A stretch of DNA of 64,000 nt from Phytophthora sp. 'mugwort' (taxonomy: Eukaryota > Oomycota > Peronosporomycetes > Peronosporales > Peronosporaceae). This document shows positions 20,058 through 31,442 of this stretch, in pieces. Made by a program: the position numbers and the translations under genes. How positions within the stretch are numbered: position 1 is the first letter of the stretch; each line of letters begins with the position of its first letter. Where the stretch lies: NCBI GenBank assembly GCA_033558025.1, contig JAUCEF010000012.1:3658001-3722000 (forward strand), written 5' to 3'. The notes beneath the pieces were generated by a model. It did no database searches and was not told the origin of the DNA. It saw nothing but the letters and a program-made list of their open reading frames with translations.

Positions 20058-20392
20058 TCAGAATGGGGTTACGCGTGCAGCATTACTGGCTGCAAGTGAG
20101 TATTCCTGTTTAATAGCAGTAGACACAGTAAAATAATCCCACAAAGAAACCCATTTTATAAATGGGTACGTAATATGAGAGCTCAAATTATAGGAACGGG
20201 TACTAAAAGAAAGAAAGGGCAACACAGCGATCGACACCATCCGCCCTACCCCTAAGAAAGAAAAGTCCATCTTCGGCGGTTTGCGCCTCTACAGTCGGTG
20301 CCCGATAATCATCTCACGCGGGGACTCGAACTCAGGTCATAGGACTGGATGGGCAGGGACCAACCCACTTCACCAAGACGAGCCCAATTCTA
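20058..20392 (-). mobile_element. tRNA-derived SINE (probable)
   Basis: On the minus strand a box A (TGGTGAAGTGGG, 20375-20364) and a box B (AGTTCGAGTCC, 20332-20322) match the RNA polymerase III internal promoter consensus at every fixed position. Their spacing, about 40 bp, fits a tRNA-derived head. A tRNA fold is poor, so this is a SINE head and not a functional tRNA. The body is taken to run toward 20058; the 3' boundary is a guess. Confidence 0.5.
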
Positions 20393-20568
20393 TGCAGACT
20401 AATATTGAACTTTTCTGCTTAGACTAACTATTGTAGTCACTGTAGCTCATTTGTCAGTTGAAGCGATGCCATCGAGAGCATCACCTCGTCGAGACGGAAG
20501 TTCGCATAGGACCGCAAAAGGGTACATAATGCTACTGTAGAATTGCTGTGAGGTTACTTAAGAAGGGA

Positions 20569-20630
20569 CACCAGGGTACCACAACGAAGGACAGGTTTAC
20601 CAAGAGGGACCACAAACAGTTTGATTGGGT
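20569..20630 (+). repeat. left inverted arm of MULE
   Basis: Shares about 55 bp with 23775-23831 in reverse orientation, beginning CACCAGGGTACC. Confidence 0.65.
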
Positions 20631-21625
20631 AAAATTCAAGGCAGAGCTACGAACCTTCCGTGATGTCGGGCACCTGGCTTGTAAGAGAAGAATCAATTAA
20701 GCTCATTAGAAACATCAAAAATAGCAGCGCTGCAACATATCACCACGCTCTTTGCTTAATATCCTTCGCTGATCGCAAGAGCGCAGTCACGCCTTCGGGG
20801 ACCAGCCCGCGCCCATAAAATACGCTGACTAAGTGTGAAAGGTGCCCGGGTATTCACATAGACACTTACTGGATAAAGACAAACTAGAGTTCGAGGGAAA
20901 TCCCAAGTCGTTGATATGGTTTCTTCTAGAGAATATGGGAAGAGGCTCGAGATTTTGGTTCTCAGTCCCCGCTCGCCTCTTTCATCTTACATCTACAAAG
21001 CGCAATCGCTTAGTCGAGCTTCGCTATTACCGAGTCAGTAACAGTGAGTGGTGTGGTAACAAGGCCGGGTGCCGTGAAGCCATGAGAGAAGTTTTGATTG
21101 AGTGTGCGCTCGGGATGAAGCCCACAGCTCCGATTGGGCTAGCATGCTTCAGTCGTGTTTGTATCTGCTGGATATATTCTAACTGCTTAATGCAATTTTG
21201 TGAGCCGAGTGAATTCGATTTTTCCAGCCTGGTAAGCCGTCCTCGAGGTATATTGTGACTTTGATTCACACTGGTTGCCATCACCTCACCATACTCCGTC
21301 TTGCTTAACGTTCATTTAGGATGCCGCAGATGAAATCAGATTATTGATGGCAAATACTTAAACTTTAATTGTTCTCCTATAGCTAACAGCGAGCTTCGAA
21401 GGTAAAATCATATGCAGCAATGCAGCGAATATATGTTTCATGATCATTACTGGTATTAGCTCCTTTCAATCGCGTATGCAGCATGAAGCCCACGCACTTC
21501 GACGCCGATTACATACTCTCCTGCGAGAATTCCTACACCTGCTTCTTCCACCTCACCTTGCGTATTGGTACAGCTCTGTATGTTGTGGCCTGGAAGCCCG
21601 CACTGCCTGCAATGGTAGTCGTTTC

Positions 21626-23701
21626 TCATATGGCCTGAGCAGCTCTGATCTGGGTGTCAAAAAAGATAGCAAGTTGCGCACTCTCGTCGTCAAGGTTTGT
21701 CATAGAAGCGCTCGACGACCGAGGACGTGTTGAGCCAGTTGTGGAGCTTGGACACTCACCCCGGTTGTGTTTTCTTTTGCCACCTCTGATGATATCTGCC
21801 CTGTCTTTCAATATTTGCGACTGACCAGCGTGTCTGCACTTTGGAGGTGGTTTCACTGCTTCGGTCCACTGCCGATCGTAGAGCGGCATTCCGATTGATA
21901 CTGACTTAAACGCTTCAAGCATCTTGAGTACTGCGTATGCGTCATGCAAATAGTTCTTTACATCGAAGCGAGGCCGGTCACGGATAGGTACCTTTGCCAA
22001 GTCGTGCAAGACAGCTTTAATGTGTAGAAATGGCCCTTTAGATGTTCTGCCACCGTACAGCGTGTGCATATCCCTAACGCCATGTTTACTTCGTAAAGGT
22101 GAGCACCTCCTGCAGCATTACGGGGATCGAAGGCATCGAACACATACAACATAGGCTGAGACCAACGGCTCACGGTCTGCGGGGACACACGCAGCTATTC
22201 ATCATCCCAAAGCTTCTTGACATGAGGCGAAACGTCAAAGCCGGCGTCATCCCAGCCAGTAACGAGATCCTTCCGTTTCTTAATCACTTGGATGGCGCGG
22301 GCACAGTAAGCCATCAGTGATCCCAGCACTGATTTGTTTCTAACCCCCTTCCAGAGGAGACCGTTGTTGTCACCTTCGATTGCACTTGTCGGCCGCACGC
22401 CAAACAAAGGTAGCGGGTCTCCATGCTTTGCCACCTTGCACCACGCCTTGGTCAGCCACACCGTTTCTTCAGGCGTAAATTGCATGCTACCGACAAATGC
22501 ACCGGTCTGTAGGGTGAAAATAACTCCACGCAAATTCTTCGATTGACTTATTGGCTACAACCTTTGAAATATCACGCGGTTACAGCGTAGCTATGGTTGA
22601 CACCGTTCGGTCAATGCTTGAGTAGAGGAAGATCCTTGTAAAGCCAAGATATCATCTTTCACCGACTGCATTTTCAACTTCAAGGAATTAAACTTGTCCA
22701 ACGTGTTGACTTGAATGTGGACAACTTTTCAGATGCACTTGCAAACCCAATCGTTTCATTAGTGCTTGTGCTCCAGGTTGTTTTCCTCGATCGCAGAAAG
22801 ATGGTCTATCGTGTAAATCAAATTAGCGACGATGCAATTACAAAAGACCCATGCAAAATTCGCAACGGTCTCCTTGTGAAAGTACGCGACTGCAACGGGA
22901 ACAGTTGCTTTTCTGCGTCTCTACCTGTTAGAGTTAGGCAAATTCTGTTGTAGAGAGGGTCCTTCATGTGCGTGCCGTCGCACTCCCACAGCGGCAAAAA
23001 TGAATCTGCGCACGCACAACACTTTCTAGCAAGGCGAGGGCAAGTAAGAATCTCCCACAAGACTCCAATGACAGCACATGCGTTAAACTGCTTTTAATTC
23101 CGCAAATGCATAAAAAACCAAGGAAGGCGCCCGTACTCAGCAACGGGGTCGACTTTTCTCTGAGACTTTGTGTGCTGAATATTGCGGTAAAACAGAGCAG
23201 GTTGCTTGTGCATGTCGATCCCATGTATCGTCTTCATATTGTTCACCACTCGGGCTAATGACGTGCTCTGACCGTCAACAATCGCCGCATTAAAGCCCGG
23301 TTGTGCCAGTAAGTACTGGCTTCATCTCCGCAATGCTGCTGCAAAATTGAATATGCTGAAGATTCATAGACGAAATGTACCATGATTCATCAGGGGCATG
23401 CGAAAGTTTTGATCGGCTTCTTTCGAAGCTTCTTGAGAGGGTCAATGTTAGTCTGCATTGCTCTCTCCCGAGATAGAGCTATAAACCACTTACAGCCTCC
23501 TTCTGCGTCGGAACACAACCACTTCTTGTGATTCCCACCGCCCTTGTTCCGCTTTACACTCTTGTTTGTGCTAAACGCATAGGCGCGGATAAATAAACCA
23601 GCAAGCTTAAAGTCTGCAAAGTGAACGTGGAGCTTAGGCTCCTCGCACCCGAAGCGAGACACTACGTCTATCTTGGCAAGCGAGCCTTGCGTCGTGCTCA
23701 T
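21626..23701 (-). pseudogene. MULE transposase relic
   Basis: On the minus strand the N-terminal part (MSTTQGSLAKIDVVSRFGCE, 23701 on) has a FAR1/MULE-type Cys/His DNA-binding look (WLCSDAEGGCKWFIAL). At 23000-22850 the DDE entry motif reads CDGTHMKDPLYNRICLTLTG, close to the MULE consensus LDGTHLK...L. At 22533-22195 comes the C-terminal block GVRPTSAIEGDNNGLLWKGV. At 22188-21800 a SWIM-like region (HLYEVNMALGICT, then FYTLKLSCTTWQRYL) and a final basic region (DRADIIRGGKRKHNRGE) follow. Frames change several times, so no complete protein can be made. Confidence 0.7.
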
Positions 23702-23774
23702 CCTGAGCTACGTTTCTTGTAATGAACATAGGTTTCAAATACAAGGCTCTACACTAAAATATCCAATCAATCGC

Positions 23775-23831
23775 CATCAAACTATTGTGGCCCCTCTTGA
23801 TAAACTTGTCCTTCGTTGTGGTACCCTGGTG
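23775..23831 (-). repeat. right inverted arm of MULE
   Basis: Inverse copy of 20569-20630. Confidence 0.65.
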
Positions 23832-24450
23832 ATAAATATCCCTCAAGGGGGGTATGTTTTTTCTGTACAGTATGTTATTTTGATTTTCATTATTTTGATT
23901 TCCATAAGGGGGGACAAATTTTTCGGCAAAACAATTACCGCTTTGACGAGCCGAATTCATTCCACAGAGGCTTGAGATAGAATATAATTGCCGGGAATCG
24001 CCAGCGATTTCGACGACTTCGTGCCCTGCATCCGTTCACCGCGTCTGATAGCTTGCATGTTCTCCTCTTGCACAAATTCCGCCAGTGCTCTTATCCGCTG
24101 TATTGGGAACATATCAGCAGGCTGCACAAACTAGGAGTTCAACAAAAATACATTACACATTAAGGCTAGTATTCAATCTACTTAGCTACCCTACTTGGTT
24201 ATTTGGGAATCATTTTGGGTCATGCGGACCCAACAATTGGGTACGAAGTATCCAATTGGTGTCCAAAAATGTCCATTTTCTCGAAAGTGGGTACTCTAGA
24301 AGATCCATTTAAGTGTCCAGGAGAACATTGGTGGACGTCCCAAGACGTCTCTGGGCCGAGTTGGACATTTGCAGGACCTTTCCGATGGGGTATATACACA
24401 AACCAAGTATAACCCGATGAACCAGGCGGTGGTGAGCCACCTACTTCTAG
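23832..24450. other. spacer with small hairpins
   Basis: No gene. TGGGTC-ATGCG-GACCCA at about 24217-24233 forms a six-pair hairpin. The rest is moderately AT-rich repeat-like sequence. Confidence 0.3.
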
Positions 24451-24452
24451 TG

Positions 24453-24790
24453 AGCTCAGATAGCTCAGCTGGTTAAGCATTCAGTGTCGGACGGAAGCGG
24501 TCCATGTTCGATCCTCGGGCCAACCAGACTTTCGGACGATGGTTGGGGCTTGGCCGCGAATGTTGGGATATCTGGGCTTGTGACTGGACTGGTGCTCTTG
24601 GGGGCTACTGGGCGCCGTCTCATGGGCTGTAGGCCTGGAAGCACGGTTAAACCCGGTAGTTCTTGAGCTTGCTCGACTGGACACTTCAGTAGGAGAGATG
24701 TGGGTCGTGGTTTACTGGGGTAAAGCCTCCATGCACAAATGAGGAGGGAAAACGTGGACGCGAGTCCGTGCTGCCTGGATGATGCCCCCC
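24453..24790 (+). mobile_element. tRNA-derived SINE (probable)
   Basis: Box A TAGCTCAGCTGG (24461-24472) and box B GTTCGATCC (24506-24514) match the Pol III promoter consensus exactly, with a tRNA-like spacing of 33 bp. A GC-rich body follows, ending near a C-run and pyrimidine tract at 24784-24808. The 3' end is uncertain. Lack of proper tRNA arms argues against a real tRNA. Confidence 0.5.
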
Positions 24791-26062
24791 CCCCCTCCTC
24801 CCCCTCCCCACGAGTGCCCTTTGGATCCAAAGGTGACCTTCTTTAGGGGAGGGCCTGCCATGCCCCCGGCAGTGATTTCTTACGCCCAATCCAGCATCAA
24901 CTTGTTGCGCTTGGCGACGAAGGGGTATGCAATGCCTTCAAGTTGTACGGGAGGTCTTAAATAGGATAACTCGATTTTGATTTTTGTAGAGCGGGGTTGG
25001 CAAAGGAACTTTGCACCCAAACCGCCTCGAAGCAGCACGCACATCGTAATCCCTTCGCGACCTAATCAAATCAAATGAGATAATATGTTGTCAGTCCATT
25101 AGACTTAGGTAATTCATCTTGTCGGCCCCTCGAAAGTCTACCATCCTGCCAGTGTCAAGGTCGATTACAATAGCACTCTCGTTCGTGTTGAATTGCTGAG
25201 CGGGGTCCAACACTCCGTCGATGGATAGCCGATTCAGGATTAACCACAGTCGGCTTAATCAGAGCCAGTTTTGCTTCGCTGGCATACTTCTTGCATTTCA
25301 GTTTCCGTGGACAATGTTATGACCTCCGTGAAGTTTTGAATGAGCCGTGGGGCCACTAGGGAGCTACAGGTTTTATATAAAGCAGTGGATGGAGGCTGTG
25401 CTTGGCCATCGTTCTATCCATTTCGATGCGAGGCAACGAGGCGAGCACAAGCCATTGGGGGGAAGACGCTCGAATTCTTGAAGTAGCTATGTTTATAGCC
25501 AATTCTAGTGAGCATCGAACTGGTGGCCACAGGCGCCGAGAGCCGTTAGGACGAGCTGATGGCAACCGCCCATGACCGTCATAGCATACCTATAGTGCGG
25601 CTCGTCCTCGAGCGCCATCTGCTGCGCTGAGTCCCACTTGTCCCAGCTTTTTTCATATTGACTCAGCGATCCGCTACTCGAAATGTGAGGAATTTTGGCC
25701 AACCGCACGTCTAAAGAGGCCCTTCTCGCCGTTATCTAGTACATCACATCCCCTCCACTGCGCGCATCGCTCTCTGTCCGCCACTGTGACAACGTGCTGG
25801 AGACACCTCGTGTCGGCGGTCATGTTTTGTTGCGTGTGTGTTTGCGGAGTGGTGGTGGCAACGCATTATTCTTTTTGGTGCATCACTATATTCGGTCGTA
25901 CATTTTTTTTTAATATTTACGTACGATTCACGAAAAATTAGCGTGATCGGTGTATCGGTATCGGTGCCTGGTAAGGTTATGCACAATTTTGACCGTTACG
26001 TTTGCATCCGCTTGCGTGTGCTCTTCATTCTCTTTTACCGATTCTCGTATGCAGTTGTTGTA
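24791..26062. other. 1.3-kb repeat-like region, no recognised gene
   Basis: Minus-strand pieces near 25260-25100 (QFNTNESAIVIDLDTGRMVD) and 25700-25505 look like decayed coding sequence, perhaps of another transposase, but no family motif is clear. Codon use is poor elsewhere. Confidence 0.3.
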
Positions 26063-27290
26063 CTAGTTAATCCTCACACAACCAGCTAGTGTCGACGCCG
26101 TTTCAGGTGAAGAAGAAGCGATCAGCAAACGTGATTTGGCATGGCTAATGGCGTTCTCCGTTCGAGCTGGTGTTTCGTTAGCGGTAGGGTGGGAGGATAA
26201 GCCCGTTACACAGTCTTCCACTCGGCCTGTAGCTGACCGCGATGAGTTGGCCCAAGATGCCGCAAAAAGCTGATGCGAGCAGTGTGTAACCTCATTTGGT
26301 CGCACCGCTGGATTGGGCGTGGTTATCTCTGCGCCAACATGCATCAAGATGGCCGTCCCATCCGCAGCACGTTGCAGTGATGATCCGCCACCGAGGCGCG
26401 CATTTGTGGCGGTGATACCTTTATCCAATTCATGCATACATTTGCTGGTATGGTTGTGGCATTATTTACAGTTACAGTTTAAACACGATTTCTATATGCA
26501 TAAGCAGTGTATCAATGCTGACATTTATTGCCTCTTCAGGGACGATGTAGCGTGGTTGTGGTAAGTACAATACGTGCCGGAACAGTTTTTTCCGCAGCGG
26601 TACCAATTGGCCGACCTCCGTGATGGACAGCCGCCGCTGCAGATAGCTGATAGTTAGTTCGACCAAGGATAAGTCTGGGGGCTCATACCCCGCTAAAACA
26701 TTTTCAACGCTCTGATCCTCACGCGTTGTTGCCTCTATATAGGCGAAAGCTTTCGTAAGCGGCTTAAGCAGTTAAGCGTTGAAGATCCAGTTTGGGCGAA
26801 ACTTGCAGATCCTCGGCGCAAAGAGTGGCTGGTCAGATTTGAGATGACGCCTTGGCGCATCATGGACGACATCGCTTTCATCGTGTCTCTAACTACTGCA
26901 ATACACCCCGTGAAGTTGGGGCGCTTTCGTTCACGTTTCAGCGCTGTTTGGATTCCGCCTTCGTTTCATTTTCCAGGCTGTACCAGTAGACGACATTGTC
27001 TTCCTGGGTGTACGACTTCTCGCCCAGAAGATTCGACGCAGTGAAACGCGGCACGAGCGGGAAGAGGTAATCAGCCGGTTCCTCGTAGCACACGGTGAGC
27101 AGATCGAATGCGTGGGCATGCATTGCTGCCGTCGTTCATGGGCCTTGTAACTGGATATGTATTTAGCAACTGATGCTTTTATTCGAGCAATTTGCAGGAA
27201 CAGCTCGCAAGGATGACGAATAGGATAGCTTCTGCCTCCGAGCGAACGACTTACCCGAACGTGTGTCGCATCATTGCCGGGAGATCATTA
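26063..27290 (-). pseudogene. Crypton-type tyrosine recombinase relic, copy 2
   Basis: The minus strand has the same ordered motifs as copy 1: ARIKASVAKYI (about 27190); EEPADYLFPLVPRFTASNLL (about 27090-27030); SNLTSHSLRRGSASFA with an intact His-x-x-Arg box (about 26850-26800); PLTKAFAYIEATTREDQSVE with the candidate nucleophile Tyr (about 26760-26710); LTISYLQRRLSITEVGQLVPL (26660-26600); then a helical and Ser-rich C-terminal part to about 26063. Frame changes separate the blocks. It is oriented opposite to copy 1. Confidence 0.7.
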
Positions 27291-27694
27291 TCGTGCATAT
27301 ACTTCATCCCGTAGCTACGATTGCATTATCAACTACACCTTTTCCCAAGTAGAACACTTATCCCAGGAAAAGTGACATATCTGTTTCTTCTTCTTCACAA
27401 ATCCCAAAATAAGGTTTCGAGCAAAGTGGTTATGTACTGTTATGTTCCCAACCAAAATGGTCTAAGGAGCGCCAGCAACCAACTCCACGAGAACGGAGGC
27501 GCAAACCCCGGATTCACTTCCTGAAGCATGAAAGCTTGCACACTTTTTTTTCCCACCGGCTATAGCTGAGCCCACGACACCCTCTTTGACCCCTCCCTCC
27601 CCTCCCTTCGTGAAACCAAGGAGCACGTGCTCAACAGCGCTAAGAGAGCGTCGCTGCGCGCAACGATCAACCTCTCACAACTGCCGTTACGTGA
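27291..27694. other. spacer
   Basis: No recognised gene; repeat-like, with a T-run at 27543-27552. Confidence 0.3.
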
Positions 27695-28540
27695 TTGTGC
27701 GGGGCTGTTAAGAAGCAGCACAGAGGAGGCGTTCGGCCGTCATGTGTCAACATGACGGCTGAAGTGATGAACAAGCTGGAAGAGTACCTAGAGGAGCAAG
27801 CAGACATGACACTGATGACGATGAAAGAACGGATGTTAAACGGCATAGGAGCTGATGTTAGCGTCTCTTCCATTCACTGCGCGCTGCATGGCATGCTGTA
27901 CATGGTGCGGGGTTGCGCATCGAGAAGCCGACCATCACCAGCAAGAAGAACAAGAAGAAATGCATGGCGTTTGCCAAGTCGCTCAACAAACACGTTGCAG
28001 TAGGAGACATAATTGTGTATCATTATGAAACCTACTTCAACATGTACTGAAAAGGACGCAATGATGGGCCCGAGAAGGATAGCGGGCGACCATCCCGATG
28101 CCGCCGTCGAGGGAAAGAATTGCACGTTCAGTGCGGTGTGTCGCCAGGCAACGGGCTGGTATTGCTCCAACACACGAAGGCGCGTCCACATGCAAGAGAA
28201 GGCGAGGTTCGTTGCAGACTTCTTCGTGGCGACGCTAAACGCGGACTAGTACATGGATACTGCGTCAGTGAAAAGGTGGTCATGTCACAGACAATGCACC
28301 TGCGCGCGGCGGAGTTGAGCCACTGGCCCGAGAGAAGCTTGTTGCGGATAGCATTCTCAACAACGCGTTATGCTATGTTCGGCACTATACAGTCCCATGT
28401 GTAACGCTATTGAAGGCTGTTTTAAATTCTATAAAGAAACACGTGAAGGCACATGCTACGAAAGAGACGCGAGGTTTTTGGTGCGCAGGGACTACGATAC
28501 TCTAGTCGCCCAAGAACGGCGCTGATGAAGGAAGCTGCCA
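27695..28540 (+). pseudogene. Tc1/mariner (IS630-type) transposase relic
   Basis: The plus strand begins with a helix-turn-helix region (LEEYLEEQADMTLMTMKERM) and a linker (SVSSIHCALHGMLYMV). Across frame changes it continues with DDE pieces: HVQCGVSPGNGLVLLQ, ARFVADFFVATLNAD, then a decayed TDNAPAH-type block near 28290 and a YAMFGTIQS/CNAIEGCFKFYKE segment near 28370-28440. The order fits a Tc1-like element. Several stops make it inactive. Confidence 0.6.
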
Positions 28541-31442
28541 AAGTGTGTAGGCAAGTTCTTGCCTAAGTTCTTACGCAGTGTTTAGTACGGCGTACGGAGC
28601 GGCACTGCTTCAAGAGCATTTTCTTAGCGGAGAGATGCGAATATATCAAGTTATGCAAGTATATAAATCACTTTGCCTGAATTGTTTATTTCGAAAAATA
28701 CCAGTTTGTATGAAAACCGTACTTTGTTGGGAGCATATTAAGTTGCGCAAGAGAAGCAAACCTGCTTTGCCTGGGAGAAATGCCATTCTGCGTGGGAAAA
28801 TGTTTAGGGTCTTTTCTGTAGGCTCACAACTGTACACCCAGGTGCGTCGATAGTTTGCGTATTTGCGCTAAAGTTGTGCTCTCCTATCGCGCTTGCCATT
28901 TTGTCACTAGTTGTGCAACATGCTGCGAGTCTAAGAGGGAACTAGGGTACACTCGTGCAAAATATTCAGTAATTTTGGAGAAATCCCCAAGTGCAGTTAA
29001 TTTAGAACGCAGGCTATCGGTAACTCGAGCGCGCGTATTTTGTTGGTCTGCAGAAAATCGTAAAAGCGGTAAGAAAAGAGTAAACATTTTGCATAGGAAG
29101 ACTTGTTTCTAAAGCGAGGGAGGTATACATGTTATTTAGGGCCATTGAGTTTAGCCCAGCCCATGAAAGAAACTCGTCAAACACTTTATTAGCAGCCAGC
29201 TATTGCCCATTATCCCAGCCTGGCTGTTAAGCCCGCGTGCTGAAACACCCATCTTTCCCAACTAAGTTAGAATGAGCTACTACTCCTATTTATTTCTCTT
29301 TGCACGAGTGAAATTGAAATTTCATCGTGTAATCACGGGATCGTATTTGGTTATTGTATTGGGACTTACTTAACATATTTCAGAATATCCGGAGAATTAA
29401 GCTGTCATATCCAACAATCATATCCTTTTGTTTTCCAATCATCTTGTACAGGTTTTGCATGGGGGTGTCGACCATATTTGTATGATGCCTCGCTTCAGCC
29501 GCTCCGTCGGATAAATATAGTAATCCCTGGAGCAGACAGGGCAGCATCGGCACTTTTTTTTTTTTTTTTTGATGTAACTTGTTTGTTGCTTAGACAATTT
29601 TTGACGATTTGGTTCTTTCTCATTGTGATTATTTTCATGAGCATTTAGCCAATACTTAAGTATTCATCCGAATTTGACAATATTTAGTGAGTATCTTAAT
29701 GAGCATCTAGGCTTCCATGTATACCAAATTCTGATTCGCTAGATATCAAATAGCTAATACCACTCTTTAACACGTTCATGATGTCCGAACTATTGAGTTT
29801 CAGCATTTCTATAATTCTTAAATTTTAACAGGCCAAGGTTTGCCTACCGTCTTAGCGCGTACCAGGCCCTAGACGCTCAAGTTGAATAAACATCATAGTG
29901 AGCATTTTATTCTTGTATAACAACTAGGCGTACTAATACGGTGAGCAAACCAAAACCATAAATGTCTACAGCCGCGCCCTTTCCTATTGTAGCCGATTCC
30001 TCCCTCACGTGGAGAAAGCATTTCCTCGTCAGCTCTCTTGGCCATCGCGTCCACCTAGGAAGCGCTCGTCGCTGAATAGTGAGCAGTGCGAGGCAGTTCA
30101 GCTGTCCACCAGCACAGGCTGGCCCCTCACCCCGTCGGTGAAGGGATAGGGACGGTGGGGAGGAAGCGTTTTCAGCACCGACAGCCCCGGGGCGGGTCTT
30201 TACGGCTGCTTCCAGCAAGGTAGCCCGGTATTTACATGCAGAGTGGGCGCTCACGCTCTTTGACATGCACACACGGAGATATCTACGTGAGCGCTCGCGC
30301 CCGTACGGTCAAGACAGCATCAATAGCTCAGTCACAACCCCCACAGTCTCCCTCTGTGGCCCCCACCACCCTACTATCTAGCTGCCCTCATAATGCGCGC
30401 GTCTCTACTAGCTTACCTCGCTTTACGCTTTTGCCCCTCTGTTGGCTGCAACCCGTGTCCAGCACCAAGTAGTTCCTTTAGTCTTAAATTAGCGCTGTCC
30501 AACACTAATTTGCAACTGCGGGTCGAGCTGCGACCTCGTCACCCACCTACCGAAGCTCGCCCCAAGCCCCTGCTGCCTATTGGACCTCTCCCTCTTCCCC
30601 CCCCCCCCCGCTCTCGGCGACTCTGAGCCTCTCGCCTCCGGACGTCGCCTCACCGCCACTCATATTTACGTCTGCATGCCCTGCGGCACGTCGCTCCCCC
30701 CCTGCGATCTTTCACGGCCGCATGCCTCGCTTTTTCAACGTGCTGTCACACTTCTAGCAGCCGTGTTCCGGTACCTGTAGGCCGCTGGCTCGAGCCCGCC
30801 ACCATGTGTCACTTGCAGCACACTAGTGCCACCGTCTGCCGGCCGTCCGCCTCTTCCTGCCTCGCCCGTCAAGTCGATCACCACCAGGTCGCCCGTGGCA
30901 GTGGCGTGATCACCGCTCCCACTACACTATATTAAATGTGCATTCCGTCTAGTTGCAAGACTTACAAGTGACGCCATACACACCAATTGAGAAGCATTCG
31001 CAACGGTGTACATGTATGCCGACATGACCCTGTAATCACAGTTCAGTGTTTTCACCAGAATGTTCCAGCAGGGCAGTCGAGCGGCGGTGAAAAGCTCGAG
31101 CCCGAGCTCGCTACCGTCTTTTTTTACCGCTACGGATCGAGTTGATGTAATCGTTGTTGATCAAACCTTTTAGGCCATCCATCTCTTGCATATAGCTGTT
31201 AGCACATTGACGTAGACATATGTAGAGCTCACGAGAGAATGCCTCAGACGACACAACAAACTCTAATGGATATCGTCCGGCAGATCCCAGGCTGTCGGAT
31301 TAAGGCGTATCTCTTCTCTCCCCCTTTTAATCACCAATCAAATCTGGTACTGTAGACACCACCCTTCCCTGCCGATATCCGAGGTGATTAGCTCCCGTAC
31401 AGGAGGATGTAATTTAGAATTGTCGAGCTCGGAGCTCACCAC
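28541..31442. other. 2.9-kb AT-rich then pyrimidine-rich non-coding region
   Basis: 28541-29900 is AT-rich with no gene; a 17-base T run lies at 29554-29570. 30200-30960 is GC- and pyrimidine-rich with a C-run at about 30597-30610, and could be a solo long terminal repeat, but no second copy is present to test that. Frames at 29907-30272 and 30236-30780 have no domain. Confidence 0.3.

Larger units (their letters stand above)
20569..23831 (-). mobile_element. MULE (Mutator-like) element bounded by inverted arms
   Basis: The sequence from 20569 (CACCAGGGTACCACAACGAA...) is repeated in reverse at 23831-23775 (CACCAGGGTACCACAACGAA...). About 55 bp match closely, with a few changes. The transposase relic at 21626-23701 lies between the arms. 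Long inverted ends are the rule in Mutator elements. I could not find a 9-bp target duplication, so the true ends may lie slightly further out. The left interior (20640-21625) includes a plus-strand frame at 20842-21258 with no recognised domain. Confidence 0.6.

Noticed and set aside
24784..24808. CRISPR-like or telomeric repeat in the C-rich run
   Set aside because: It is a simple pyrimidine tract without spaced repeats. No CRISPR array was seen anywhere in the window.
30200..30960. Possible LTR of a retroelement
   Set aside because: Pyrimidine-rich composition is suggestive, but there is no second copy, no TG...CA ends and no adjacent retroelement coding sequence.
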